In this document: positions 21,386 to 29,107 of the stretch, piece after piece
Layout: each line of letters begins with the position of its first letter
Numbering within the stretch: the stretch's first letter is position 1
Source: CAZECR01 sp964510495
GTDB taxonomy: Bacteria > Patescibacteriota > Patescibacteriia > Magasanikbacterales > GWA2-37-8
Direction: 5' to 3'
Length of the DNA stretch: 30,643 nucleotides
NCBI GenBank assembly: GCA_964510495.1
Contig: CAZECR010000012.1
Location: 1-30,643 of the forward strand
Translations under genes and position numbers: made by a program
Notes under the pieces: model-generated
What the model was told of the DNA's origin: nothing
Databases searched by the model: none
What the model saw: only the letters and a program-made list of their open reading frames with translations

Positions 21386-22855
21386 ATGAAGAAGAACCTG
21401 TTTGCGACACTGAAGTCCCTGGCTTCGGCCGCCCAGTTGGCAGCCGAGTACCTGCCCCGTCATCCGGGTATGACCGGCACCAGCTTCATGCAGGCCGTCC
21501 GGACCCTCGAGCTCGCAACGCTCGCCATGACGCGCGGCCGGGTCGCCGTCCGCATGCTCGAAGCGAGCCCGTGGAAGATCCGCAACCAGCTCGCGGGGCT
21601 CGGCGTGACGTTCGACGACGTCATCTGGCAGGATCACGCCAGCCAGACCTGGCTCGAAGGATCGCACACGTACGAACGGTGGGCGAGCGACCTCGCGGCG
21701 GGATACCGCCTGGACAATTATTCCGGGCGGCAGAATGCCCGGGCGGCCAGCGGCTTCGCTTTCTTCGAGGCCCAGCGCTGCGTCGCGGAGTGCGACAGCG
21801 GCAGGCTGAGGGACGCTCCGTTCATCGGCGGGGCCATGGTCGGTGCTGTCACCGATCAGAACCTCGCCACCAACCCCAAGGGCCGAGGCGGCGTCGCGAA
21901 CATCGCCTACCGCATGGTCGCGAAGGACGGTGAAGTCAACGTCCTCCACGAAGTCAACTTGTGCTTCACCCCCGGCTACCTCGGCCGGATGGGTGAGGAC
22001 ATCGTGGCCTCGCTCATCTTCCTCAATGGCTTCCTCGAGATGGCCGGCCTCTCGCAGGTCGTGCTGCCGGACAACTATGGTGTGACCTCCGAGCAGCTCT
22101 TCAAAGTGCACGGCGGCTACATGGTCCAGCCGTCTGTCTACCAGCAGCGGCTCAACACCGACGATCTCGCCATCTTCCAATCGACCGGTTCGCTCGTCAT
22201 CCACCGCGATGGCCGCGTCACCGGCCTCACCGATCTCAAGCTCGCTGGCAAGTCCTACTTCGGGACGTCGGCTCGCCCTGCGCAGTTCGCCCACGGCCTC
22301 ATCTGCCGTGAGTATGCTCAGCGCAAGGGCTGGACCGGCGAGGTCGTCATCGAGCTCACCATGAACAACGCAGATCCCTCCAAAAAAGAGGAGGTTGGTT
22401 TGACCGAGCTCCTCGCGCGCGCGAGCCAGTTCGCTGGTATCGCGACGGTCATCCTGCGCAGGCAGGGCGGCCTCTTCCTCGAGCGCGCCCGTGAGTACCG
22501 GGAGCTCCAGAATGAGCGCGGCAACAGTGATCCGACGGTGTTCATCGTCGGCGCCGACACCATGCTCAGGGTGGTCGACCCCCAGTTCTGCGAGCGATTC
22601 GGCGGTGTCGCGGCGGTCCTCGCCGAGTTCAAAGCGCTCGGAGTGATCTTCCGGGTCATGCCCCGCGACGAGACCAGCGGCAAGAGCAAGTCTGCCGGGA
22701 ACATGATCACGCGCGATACGATCCTCGAGAACATCTCGTTGGATGCCAAGGATCTCTACAGCTCGATCGTCATCGACTTCGAGATGATCCCTACGCAGTA
22801 TAGCTCCACGGCCGTTCGCGCCAGCGCCCAGCGCCGGCTCTCCCTCGTGTCCTAG
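21386..22855 (+). CDS. CinA-C-like/nucleotidyltransferase-like fusion, probable pyridine-nucleotide protein
   Basis: A 489-residue protein. Residues about 145-222 (FIGGAMVGAVTDQNLATNPK, then RMGEDIVASLIFLNGFLEMA) resemble the C-terminal half of the CinA/PncC nicotinamide-nucleotide amidase fold; its usual ESCTGG motif is not visible. Residues about 290-480 resemble a nucleotidyltransferase: VVIELTMNNADPSKKE, TVFIVGADTMLRVVDPQF and YSSTAVRAS (SSTxxR signature). From memory, this order matches a poorly characterised family of CinA-C/nucleotidylyltransferase fusions found in plants and some bacteria. The HxGH motif is degenerate (ARPAQFAHG). Divergent from the NrtR-type gene, which hints at NAD or related cofactor metabolism. 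GC-rich, own promoter, long structured leader, strong terminator. Activity uncertain. Confidence 0.7.
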   Translation: MKKNLFATLKSLASAAQLAAEYLPRHPGMTGTSFMQAVRTLELATLAMTRGRVAVRMLEASPWKIRNQLAGLGVTFDDVIWQDHASQTWLEGSHTYERWASDLAAGYRLDNYSGRQNARAASGFAFFEAQRCVAECDSGRLRDAPFIGGAMVGAVTDQNLATNPKGRGGVANIAYRMVAKDGEVNVLHEVNLCFTPGYLGRMGEDIVASLIFLNGFLEMAGLSQVVLPDNYGVTSEQLFKVHGGYMVQPSVYQQRLNTDDLAIFQSTGSLVIHRDGRVTGLTDLKLAGKSYFGTSARPAQFAHGLICREYAQRKGWTGEVVIELTMNNADPSKKEEVGLTELLARASQFAGIATVILRRQGGLFLERAREYRELQNERGNSDPTVFIVGADTMLRVVDPQFCERFGGVAAVLAEFKALGVIFRVMPRDETSGKSKSAGNMITRDTILENISLDAKDLYSSIVIDFEMIPTQYSSTAVRASAQRRLSLVS

Positions 22856-22882
22856 ACCCGCCTTCTCTCAATTCCCAGCCCT

Positions 22883-22918
22883 CGCCCCGTCGGAGTACCG
22901 ACGGGGCGCTTCTTTTTT
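22883..22918 (+). terminator. Terminator of the CinA-C/nucleotidyltransferase gene
   Basis: CGCCCCGTCGG (22883-22893) and CCGACGGGGCG (22898-22908) around AGTA, then a T tract. Confidence 0.95.
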
Positions 22919-23022
22919 AGCGCTGTTTTACTTTATTAAAATTACTCCCCCTTAGGTATTGGTAAAAAACGATAGGCGCTGGCGAGAAAAGCCTCCGAGT
23001 CCTGAATACATCAGGGTTTTTT

Positions 23023-23069
23023 TAGTATAACGCTATACTATTGACAAAAGCCATTTTTTGTGCTATACT
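23023..23069 (+). promoter_or_regulatory. Promoter of the zinc-ribbon gene with upstream palindrome
   Basis: TTGACA (23041-23046), 17-base spacer, TATACT (23064-23069). Directly upstream, TAGTATA (23023-23029) and TATACTA (23034-23040) form a perfect inverted repeat that abuts the -35 and could be an operator. The gene-free stretch 22919-23022 has only a weak hairpin CCTG/CAGG with T run near 23001-23023. Confidence 0.8.
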
Positions 23070-23185
23070 GCGCAGTTCTTTGACAAATACATTGGTTTCA
23101 TCGTTCCTTAAGATTGTGTATGCGAATATGCGTTTTTAAGGAACGATGAACCAGTTTTTATACCCCCAACCCTTTTGCGAGGTGC
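23070..23185 (+). promoter_or_regulatory. Leader with 13-bp perfect hairpin
   Basis: CATCGTTCCTTAA (23099-23111) pairs with TTAAGGAACGATG (23136-23148); TGGTT/AACCA (23093-23097, 23149-23153) extends the stem after a one-base bulge. The ribosome-binding site GAGG lies about 30 bases after the stem. Confidence 0.75.
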
Positions 23186-24343
23186 ATGATGTCTGTTGGT
23201 AAATCAGGAAGGCATGTCGTATCGACCGAGGAGTTCTTCATCGAGAATACGTGGCGCTGCGATTCGTGCGGCCACACCAACCGCGGTCGCGACATGCGCT
23301 GCGTCGAGTGCGGGTCGCCCAAGGAGGATCGCCCCAAAGAGCGGTACGCGGTGCCGTCGCCCGAAACGGCGCCGCGCGTCGAGAGCCCCGACCTGGTCAG
23401 GCTCGCCACCTCGGCTTCGCACTGGGAGTGTCCCAGCTGCAAGTCCGAGCAGCGTTCCCTGAACGATATGTGCAAGGAGTGCGGGAACTATCGCTACGGC
23501 GAGCCGCCTGCGCCTGCCACTCCGTCTGCGCCCGAGGGCGCGGTCAGCGAGCCCGAGGTCGTGAGGCCGGCGCGCGTTTTCAATGCGCCGATGTCCGACT
23601 TCAGCATGCCCGAAGACTACAGCCTCAAGAAGCCGAGCAGCGGCCGCCTCCGCTACATCATTGGCGGCGGCGCTGCGTTCGCTCTGGTTGCGCTCGTTGT
23701 CTGGCTGTTCACGCCCCACGATCGTACGACCTCTGTCGCCGCGATCGCCTGGAAGCACACCGAGGTTCTCGAGCAACGCTCGGAGCGCCACGGCAGCGGC
23801 TGGGGCGCGCGGGCGGATGCGTTCAACAAGCGGTGCGAGCGGCGCAAGAAGGGAACCGAGGATTGCCATCCCCACGACTGCAATCCGCACTCGGAGAGTT
23901 ATGACTGCAACCCGTATGACTGCCGCTGCAGCACTTCGACCAGCTGCAGTGATCAGAAGAACGGCTTTTCCAAGTGCAGCAAGAGCACATCGTGCGACAC
24001 CTGCTACAAGACGTGCAGCAAGACGGTGTATGATACCTGCTACGATCAGTGCGACGTGTTCGACGACTGGTGTGAGTACGACTACTACACCTGGGACGAA
24101 GTCGCGACCAAGTCCGAGAGCGGTACGGTGCACGACGAGCGCTGGCCCGATCTGGCGAGCCGCCCGGATGATCAACGAGTCGTGAGGTCCGCGTCGTATC
24201 AGGTGCGCTTCCAGAGCGGAACTGATACGTGGAACTACACGCCGGCCAACCTCGGCGAGTTCCAGCGCTACAACCGGGGGGCCGCGTGGCTCGTCCAGGT
24301 CAACTACGCCGGACAAGTCTGGCCGCAGCGTCTGCTGCCCTAG
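23186..24343 (+). CDS. Double zinc-ribbon, single-pass membrane protein with Cys-rich exterior
   Basis: A 385-residue protein of unknown function. Two RanBP2-type zinc ribbons lie at the N-terminus: WRCDSCGHTNRGRDMRCVEC (about 23-42) and WECPSCKSEQRSLNDMCKEC (about 80-99). A Pro-rich linker leads to one membrane helix (about 156-176, YIIGGGAAFALVALVVWLF). The part beyond it has 14 cysteines between residues 217 and 296 in short CxxC, CxC and CxxxC spacings, then a Trp/Tyr-rich C-terminal domain (VRFQSGTDTWNYTPANLGEF). With the zinc ribbons inside, the Cys-rich part would be outside and probably disulfide-bonded. The start could also be the next Met (23189). GC-rich, monocistronic, strong promoter. 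No pathway can be assigned. Confidence 0.8.
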   Translation: MMSVGKSGRHVVSTEEFFIENTWRCDSCGHTNRGRDMRCVECGSPKEDRPKERYAVPSPETAPRVESPDLVRLATSASHWECPSCKSEQRSLNDMCKECGNYRYGEPPAPATPSAPEGAVSEPEVVRPARVFNAPMSDFSMPEDYSLKKPSSGRLRYIIGGGAAFALVALVVWLFTPHDRTTSVAAIAWKHTEVLEQRSERHGSGWGARADAFNKRCERRKKGTEDCHPHDCNPHSESYDCNPYDCRCSTSTSCSDQKNGFSKCSKSTSCDTCYKTCSKTVYDTCYDQCDVFDDWCEYDYYTWDEVATKSESGTVHDERWPDLASRPDDQRVVRSASYQVRFQSGTDTWNYTPANLGEFQRYNRGAAWLVQVNYAGQVWPQRLLP

Positions 24344-24360
24344 TATGCCCTCAGTGCCGC

Positions 24361-24393
24361 GTGCGCCGACCGCTCGAAGAGCAGTCGGCGCAC
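24361..24393 (+). terminator. GC-rich terminator of the zinc-ribbon gene
   Basis: GTGCGCCGAC (24361-24370) pairs with GTCGGCGCAC (24384-24393), with inner GCTC/GAGC; a T6 run follows about ten bases later. Confidence 0.8.
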
Positions 24394-24410
24394 GCGGACG
24401 TTACTTTTTT

Positions 24411-24477
24411 AAAAAACCAGGTGCCCAAATTTTGTTTCCAACATAGATATGGAAATAAAGTTTGCACCTGGTTTTTT
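24411..24477. terminator. Large bidirectional terminator with inner hairpin
   Basis: AAAAAACCAGGTGC (24411-24424) pairs perfectly over 14 bp with GCACCTGGTTTTTT (24464-24477). The 39-base loop holds a second stem TTTCCA/TGGAAA (24435-24440, 24450-24455). Lies between convergent genes. Confidence 0.88.
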
Positions 24478-24480
24478 AAT

Positions 24481-24978
24481 TTAAGATTCACTGTTGTCCA
24501 ATGCTTCTAACCCTTTATTGTTTTTAACTATTGCCTGCAATACTTTTAAATAGCCCATGAGATCGCGAATCGATACGTCCTTTACCAATTTTTTCATCTG
24601 ATCGCGGACAACTTTTTCAGTTTCAGCAACAAATTTTTTCCCAAGCGGAGTTAACGTTGCTCGTTTTACGCGAGCGTCATCGGGAGCTGTTTCGTAAGCA
24701 ATTAAACCCTTTTTCTTAAGTGAGCCGGCGAGCGGTGTGATGAACGCCCCTTCGACGCCAAGCTCGTTCGCACAGTCACTCAGGCGTACGCCATCTGGAT
24801 TGTCATACAAAAAACCCAAGAAGGCCCAGCCGGTTGAGGTGATTTCGTGCTGTGAGCTTAGGATGCTATTAGTATTTTGTTTTAATATGCGGTACGCCTT
24901 GGCCTGAAGGAGACCCGTCTGATAGGTGGTGGGCCGATGGCTGGCAGAAATAATTTTTTTGAAGAAATTTGCGACCAT
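24481..24978 (-). CDS. MarR-family regulator
   Basis: A 165-residue winged-helix regulator. LLQAKAYRILKQNTNSILSS is the N-terminal dimer helix, VRLSDCANELGVEGAFITPL the helix-turn-helix, and PDDARVKRATLTPLGKKF the wing with the conserved DxR and LTxxG. The start is placed at 24978 rather than an upstream ATG at 25008, because the consensus promoter initiates near 25002. A palindrome (24987-25009) directly covers the start site, so autorepression is likely. It is followed by no other gene before the terminator, so its further targets are elsewhere, or are unknown. No Shine-Dalgarno sequence. A cysteine in the helix-turn-helix (SDCANE) might sense oxidants. Confidence 0.92.
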   Translation of the reverse strand: MVANFFKKIISASHRPTTYQTGLLQAKAYRILKQNTNSILSSQHEITSTGWAFLGFLYDNPDGVRLSDCANELGVEGAFITPLAGSLKKKGLIAYETAPDDARVKRATLTPLGKKFVAETEKVVRDQMKKLVKDVSIRDLMGYLKVLQAIVKNNKGLEALDNSES

Positions 24979-24986
24979 AGAAAAGA

Positions 24987-25009
24987 TGTACTTAAGTAAG
25001 TTAAGCACA
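24987..25009. promoter_or_regulatory. Palindromic operator of the MarR gene
   Basis: TGTACTTAA (24987-24995) and TTAAGCACA (25001-25009) form an inverted repeat with one mismatch around GTAAG, overlapping the predicted start site. Confidence 0.75.
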
Positions 25010-25037
25010 GTATAAGAGACAATACCGAAAGTGTCAA
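25009..25037 (-). promoter_or_regulatory. Consensus promoter of the MarR gene
   Basis: On the minus strand TTGACA (25037-25032), 17-base spacer, TATACT (25014-25009). Confidence 0.88.
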
Positions 25038-25075
25038 AGCAAGCGTATGTGTCTCTAAAAGATTTTTATAAAAAT

Positions 25076-25150
25076 AAAAACGACTCGCGGTTCAACTCCT
25101 GCCTCAATTTCTGCTCGAGAAACTAAGGTAGGGGTGCGAGTCGTTTTTTT
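25076..25150. terminator. Long stem terminator after the small membrane protein gene
   Basis: AAAAACGACTCGC (25076-25088) pairs over 13 bp with GCGAGTCGTTTTT (25136-25148). The loop can extend the stem (ACTCCTGCCT with AGGTAGGGGT, using G-T pairs) and has an inner TTTC/GAAA. T runs on both strands. Confidence 0.85.
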
Positions 25151-25205
25151 CGCGCCACCTACTTTTTTCGGCGGGCCGCGAATGGTTGTCATCGGTTGTC
25201 TCCTT

Positions 25206-25682
25206 CTAGATCTTGTTGATGGGCAGGTTCTCGAGCACCTTGGGTGCGCCCGGCTTTCCGTCGCGGTAGCTGGAGTAGAGCCAGGCGGCGTAGAGCGGCA
25301 GGGCCAGCGGGTAGAAGATGAGCCCGACGAACGGGCACAGGGCGATTCCGATACCGGGCACGGCCAGGGCGTACAAGCTCGGGAGCATCGTCGCCCGGCA
25401 GAGCTTGGTGAGGAGGCGGGTCGTCCAGCTCGAGTTCGAGGGCCGCCACCGACCGTTGTAGACGCGGTTCTCGATCTCGCGACGGTGCTCAGTCGGCAGG
25501 ATCTCGGTCGCCGCTTCCGCTCGTCGATCGATCGGGAGCGCGGCCAGCAGGGTGATCTTGGTGAGCCAGGTGGTGGGCGCGGGAAAAAACCTGTCGTTGA
25601 GACCCAGATCGTAGTAGGGGTCGCTTGCGATGCGCTTGAGGATCAGGGCGGCGACGGCGTCGTGCAGGGTGGGCTGTTTCAC
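25206..25682 (-). CDS. Small membrane protein of unknown function
   Basis: A 158-residue protein, not recognised. Residues 1-90 are soluble and charged (with WRPSNSSWTTRLLTKL before the membrane). Two adjacent hydrophobic helices follow (about 100-140: LYALAVPGIGIALCPFVGLI, FYPLALPLYAAWLY), then a basic end. The start is GTG at 25682, fixed by AAGGAG seven bases upstream. GC-rich codons between AT-rich regulatory regions. It has a full-consensus promoter and a 125-base structured leader that is homologous to the leader of the gene at 30007. This suggests that the two genes share regulation although their proteins look unrelated. Confidence 0.7.
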   Translation of the reverse strand: MKQPTLHDAVAALILKRIASDPYYDLGLNDRFFPAPTTWLTKITLLAALPIDRRAEAATEILPTEHRREIENRVYNGRWRPSNSSWTTRLLTKLCRATMLPSLYALAVPGIGIALCPFVGLIFYPLALPLYAAWLYSSYRDGKPGAPKVLENLPINKI

Positions 25683-25811
25683 GTTAGACTCCTTGAAGGC
25701 GTGGATGGGTTGGGTGTAGCTGACTCTTCTCGCTCTTTTGTCAAAAATGTAACAAAAAAGTGCGAAGAGTCAAGATGTGTAAGGAACAATCGGGTATCTG
25801 TAAAACAAACC
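25683..25811 (-). promoter_or_regulatory. Structured leader shared with the gene at 30007
   Basis: A stem TGACTCTTC/GAAGAGTCA (25721-25729, 25764-25772) encloses a T-rich loop. Blocks shared with 29879-30006 in the same order: TTTGTTTTAC, TTGTTCCTTA versus GTGTTCCTTA, TTTTTTGTT versus TTTTTGTT, GAGAAGAGTCAGCTAC versus GAGAAGAGCCAGCTAC, CATCCAC, TTCAAGGAGTC. Confidence 0.8.
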
Positions 25812-25840
25812 AGTATAGCATTAAAAAAGCCTTTTGTCAA
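25812..25840 (-). promoter_or_regulatory. Consensus promoter of the small membrane protein gene
   Basis: On the minus strand TTGACA (25840-25835), 17-base spacer, TATACT (25817-25812); the -35 continues AAAGGCT as at 29850. Confidence 0.88.
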
Positions 25841-25867
25841 TAGTTTCTAGGTAAAAAAGTAGGATTA

Positions 25868-25901
25868 TATAAAAACTCCACTTTAAAAAAGAGGAGTTTT
25901 T
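25868..25901 (-). terminator. Terminator of the PsbP-like lipoprotein gene
   Basis: AAAAACTCC (25871-25879) and GGAGTTTTT (25893-25901); T run correct for the minus strand. Confidence 0.88.
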
Positions 25902-25923
25902 AAGTTCTAAAGCTGCCAAGAGG

Positions 25924-26469
25924 TTATTCCGTAATTTTGAAGGAAGCCAAGATTTTTTGAGCAGCATCCCAGTTGTCGTCTGGACTTTCTTGACTGGCGG
26001 TAAAAGTAATATCGTAGAGTGTGCCGTTTTTTACAGCAAAGACTTCTCGGGTGTAGGGTTTAATGCTGTTATAGGTAAAAGTGTAGGTGATCATTTCAGC
26101 CTCAGCACCCCCGAGTGTAGTTGGTTTGTCATCAATAAGTACAAAGTCATCGTATGATTTTGGGGCATTACGTACTGCGGACGCAACATAATCATGGACG
26201 TTTGCATCAGTTTTTTTAATGGTTACGGTAATATTTTCTGGAAATTCATCTTGAACTTTTTGTGGGGAAATGAAGGCGGCAACTGTATCAGGCACATCTT
26301 CTTTCTTTTCCCAGTCCTTGGGATAATCGAGGGTAAAGTTATTAGTCTTGTTTTCGTAGTGTGACATTGTGCTGGTTGAATCAGTTGTAGTAACTGATCC
26401 GGCGGAGCAACCCGCGCCCGTCAGGATGATAAGAGCAAGTACGCCAAGCAGTACGCCTGTTTTTCGCAT
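25924..26469 (-). CDS. PsbP-like lipoprotein
   Basis: A 181-residue exported protein. MRKTGVLLGVLALIILTGAGC is a lipoprotein signal peptide with lipobox TGAGC (Cys21). After a Ser/Thr-rich linker, the domain begins with NKTNNFTLDYPKDWEKKED and ends with VKNGTLYDITFTASQESPDD and KILASFKITE. This start (Y-P-x-x-W) and end pattern is that of the PsbP/PsaB-like fold widespread in bacterial lipoproteins. The molecular role of these small surface proteins is unknown. Transcribed divergently from the O-acetyltransferase gene, from overlapping promoter regions. Confidence 0.82.
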   Translation of the reverse strand: MRKTGVLLGVLALIILTGAGCSAGSVTTTDSTSTMSHYENKTNNFTLDYPKDWEKKEDVPDTVAAFISPQKVQDEFPENITVTIKKTDANVHDYVASAVRNAPKSYDDFVLIDDKPTTLGGAEAEMITYTFTYNSIKPYTREVFAVKNGTLYDITFTASQESPDDNWDAAQKILASFKITE

Positions 26470-26498
26470 AGGTAGAAATTAGTTAATAAGCTACGCTC

Positions 26499-26526
26499 AG
26501 TATACCAGAGACATGTTTTTTTACAA
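26499..26526 (-). promoter_or_regulatory. Promoter of the PsbP-like lipoprotein gene
   Basis: On the minus strand TTGTAA (26526-26521), 16-base spacer, TATACT (26504-26499). Confidence 0.55.
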
Positions 26527-26602
26527 TTTTAAAGCTTGGTATAACAGTCAGTTTTCTTTCTCAGAAAGATATGATAGCATGGAGGCGATTGAATACGCAC
26601 GT

Positions 26603-28099
26603 ATGTCGTTTGATTCAGTAGCGTTTTTTATTTTCTTCCCCATTACTACGTTGGGGTATTTTATTTTGCCTCATCGTTTCCGGTGGTTGTGGCTTTTAGT
26701 CGCCAGTTGCGCTTTTTACATGGCGTTTATTCCCAGCTATATTCTCATCCTTTTTGCTACGATTGTGGTGGACTATATCGCTGGACTGTGGATTGAAAAA
26801 TCAGTTGGTCGCAGAAGAAAAATATTTTTAATTATTAGCTTGGTCTCTAATATTAGTTTTTTGGCTTTCTTTAAATACTATAATTTTACAGCGCTGAACT
26901 TCACAGCGCTCGCTCACGCACTCCATTGGAACTACACCATACCTTTGTTAAAAATAATTTTACCTATTGGATTATCGTTTCATACATTCCAGGCCATGAG
27001 TTATACAATTGAAGTGTATCGTGGCCACCAGCCGGCTGAACGACATTTTGGTTTATATGCTTTGTATGTACTTTTTTATCCGCAATTAGTTGCTGGTCCT
27101 ATTGAACGCCCGCAACATATGTTACCGCAATTTCGTGAAGTGCATCGATTCGATGCCGGCAAGGTCTCAGCGGGCTTACGTCGAATGCTCTGGGGTTTCT
27201 TCAAAAAAATTGTCGTTGCGGACCGCTTGGCTGTTATAGTTACAACTGTGTACGGCAATGTTCATGGGTATGCTGGTATACCACTAGTGATTGCTACCAT
27301 TGCTTTTGCATTTCAGATCTACGGAGACTTTTCAGGGTATTCAGATATCGCGCGCGGGTCTGCGGAAGTGATGGGTTTTAGACTCATGAAAAATTTTGAG
27401 CGACCGTATTTTTCTAAATCCATTGCCGAATTCTGGCGACGCTGGCATATTTCTCTCTCGAGTTGGTTTAGGGATTATGTGTATCTGCCGCTTGGTGGTA
27501 ATCGAGTAGGTGCTTGGCGTTCAGCCATGGCTATCGCTGTTGTGTTTTTGCTCAGTGGTTTGTGGCACGGTGCCAATTGGACATTCGTGGTTTGGGGGGT
27601 GTGGCATGCGGGGTGTATTATTATTTCGCGCCTGACCCGGAGTCTCCGCCAGCGCTTGGTTGGGGTGCTGCGTTTAGATCGATTTCCTCGCGCGCACGCC
27701 TTTTTAAAAGTAAGTAGTACTTTTGCGCTCGTGTGTTTTGGTTGGATTTGGTTTCGCGCGGCTACACTCTCGGATGCTTGGTATGTTACAACGCATCTAG
27801 GCTCAGGCATTGGGCAAACACTGGGCGCTCTATTTACCCAAGGTAAGTCTATGATTTTCGCCGAAACTTTCTTAGGGTTCAGGCTTGGACTTGATCGGGT
27901 AGAATTTTTGATTGCGATTATGGTGGTTGCTGTTCTGCTTGGAGCTGAGTTCCTTATCCGTAATCCACGAGGTTGGTTTTTAGAAAAGTATCAACATTCT
28001 GTGGTGTTGCGCTGGTCGATCTATTATTTTCTGCTTTTCAGCATTCTTATTTTTGGTATGTATACTGATACGAGCGCTTTCATTTATTTTCAATTCTAG
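26603..28099 (+). CDS. MBOAT O-acyltransferase (AlgI/DltB-like)
   Basis: A 498-residue polytopic membrane enzyme that passes acyl (usually acetyl) groups across the membrane to extracellular polysaccharide. The start at 26603 (MSFDSVAFFIFFPITTLGYF) matches where AlgI-type proteins begin; an ATG 24 bases upstream is possible, and GGAGG lies 17 bases before the chosen ATG. Conserved elements: SFHTFQAMSYTIEVYRG, YPQLVAGPIERPQHMLPQF, IYGDFSGYSDIARGSAEVMG, FWRRWHISLSSWFRDYVYLP and the active-site His in LSGLWHGANWTFVVWGVWH. The next gene, 8 bases on, encodes an SGNH-like protein, the usual periplasmic partner that completes the transfer. AT-richer codon use. Confidence 0.95.
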   Translation: MSFDSVAFFIFFPITTLGYFILPHRFRWLWLLVASCAFYMAFIPSYILILFATIVVDYIAGLWIEKSVGRRRKIFLIISLVSNISFLAFFKYYNFTALNFTALAHALHWNYTIPLLKIILPIGLSFHTFQAMSYTIEVYRGHQPAERHFGLYALYVLFYPQLVAGPIERPQHMLPQFREVHRFDAGKVSAGLRRMLWGFFKKIVVADRLAVIVTTVYGNVHGYAGIPLVIATIAFAFQIYGDFSGYSDIARGSAEVMGFRLMKNFERPYFSKSIAEFWRRWHISLSSWFRDYVYLPLGGNRVGAWRSAMAIAVVFLLSGLWHGANWTFVVWGVWHAGCIIISRLTRSLRQRLVGVLRLDRFPRAHAFLKVSSTFALVCFGWIWFRAATLSDAWYVTTHLGSGIGQTLGALFTQGKSMIFAETFLGFRLGLDRVEFLIAIMVVAVLLGAEFLIRNPRGWFLEKYQHSVVLRWSIYYFLLFSILIFGMYTDTSAFIYFQF

Positions 28100-28107
28100 C
28101 GCGTGCT

Positions 28108-29094
28108 ATGAAAATTTTTATTAAAAAGGCGGCGATTTTCTTTTTGATATTCTTGTTTCTTAATGGAATTCTGGCCGGGTTATTGGTTGTGCCACGTCAT
28201 TTCCTTGATCGAGCCGGTGGTCGTATGCCGGGGGAATGGTGGGATGATTTTTATGCACAAAAAAACGACTCAATCGATATAATTTTTTTAGGTTCATCGC
28301 ACGCATATTCCGGTTTTGATCCACGGGTGATTAACGAGAAAATTGGCCTCAATGCTTTTGTGATGAGTAGCGGTTCGCAAAATCCTTTAGGAAGTTATTT
28401 TGTTTTACGCGAAGCCTTAAAGACGCAACACCCTAAACTCGTTGTGCTCGAAACCTTTTGGCAAACAACCTATACTGACGGTGACCGGGCTGGATCGTTT
28501 TTTAGAATTTATCCTTATATGAAGTTTGGTGAAAATAAAATTAGTTTTTTCCGAGCCTCTCCTTTTAACAAATTTATCTATTTAGTGTATCCAAGCCTGC
28601 AGTTTAAAGAAAGTATCTTGGCGCTTCCTCGTCTTATCAGTGGAAAATTTAAACGGAATATAACGTATCATGGATATGTCGCAGCAGGCGGCTTACCGCC
28701 AGCCCCGCTGAGAGAAGTCGCCGCCACAACACCTTTTGATGTGGCTGCTATTGATCAAAAAAATATTGAATACCTACATAAGATTGTAGCGCTCTGCCGC
28801 GAAAATAATATTCCACTCGTGTTTGTCACTGCCCCTGTTCGGCAAGATATGGTGGATGCTCTCGGCAACTACGACCAGGTACATGCGGTAACAGCCGAAC
28901 TAGCTGAGAAGATGCAGGTCCCCTACATAGATTATGTTATGAGCAACAGGACTACACATCTTTTTTCTTCAACTGATTTTATTGATTCTGGCCATCTCAA
29001 TCAGGCCGGTGCCGCCAAATTAAGTGATGATTTCAGTCGGCGTAGTAAAGATTTTTTTACGAGTACTCCCTCTGTTTTAAATGCGCACAACTAG
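28108..29094 (+). CDS. SGNH/AlgX-DltD-like membrane-anchored protein, partner of the MBOAT enzyme
   Basis: A 328-residue protein with an N-terminal membrane anchor (IFFLIFLFLNGILAGLLVV) and an extracytoplasmic SGNH-like domain. IIFLGSSHAYSGFDPRV is block I with the nucleophile Ser in GSSH, and FIDSGHLNQAGAAKLS supplies the Asp-x-x-His pair near the C-terminus (Asp-Ser-Gly-His). The middle is hydrophobic-aromatic. The gene starts 8 bases after the MBOAT stop, so the two form an operon. By analogy with AlgI/AlgJ/AlgX and DltB/DltD, it would accept the acyl group and place it on a surface glycan; the glycan is unknown, since no synthesis genes are in the window. Confidence 0.88.
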   Translation: MKIFIKKAAIFFLIFLFLNGILAGLLVVPRHFLDRAGGRMPGEWWDDFYAQKNDSIDIIFLGSSHAYSGFDPRVINEKIGLNAFVMSSGSQNPLGSYFVLREALKTQHPKLVVLETFWQTTYTDGDRAGSFFRIYPYMKFGENKISFFRASPFNKFIYLVYPSLQFKESILALPRLISGKFKRNITYHGYVAAGGLPPAPLREVAATTPFDVAAIDQKNIEYLHKIVALCRENNIPLVFVTAPVRQDMVDALGNYDQVHAVTAELAEKMQVPYIDYVMSNRTTHLFSSTDFIDSGHLNQAGAAKLSDDFSRRSKDFFTSTPSVLNAHN

Positions 29095-29107
29095 CTCTTT
29101 ATTTAAA

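Noticed and set aside
21299..22294. 331-residue minus-strand frame opposite the CinA-C/nucleotidyltransferase gene
   Set aside because: Shadow frame created by low stop frequency in GC-rich DNA; no recognisable domain, and it runs into the leader of the real gene.
23204..24316. 370-residue minus-strand frame opposite the zinc-ribbon gene
   Set aside because: Shadow; Ala/Arg/Val-rich without motifs, whereas the plus frame has paired CxxC zinc ribbons and a membrane helix.
25081..25143. tRNA-like segment with GGTTCAACTCC resembling a T loop and matching ends
   Set aside because: No consistent cloverleaf: the T-loop-like part has no pairing stem of its own and no anticodon arm forms. The 13-bp outer stem with flanking A and T runs is a terminator.
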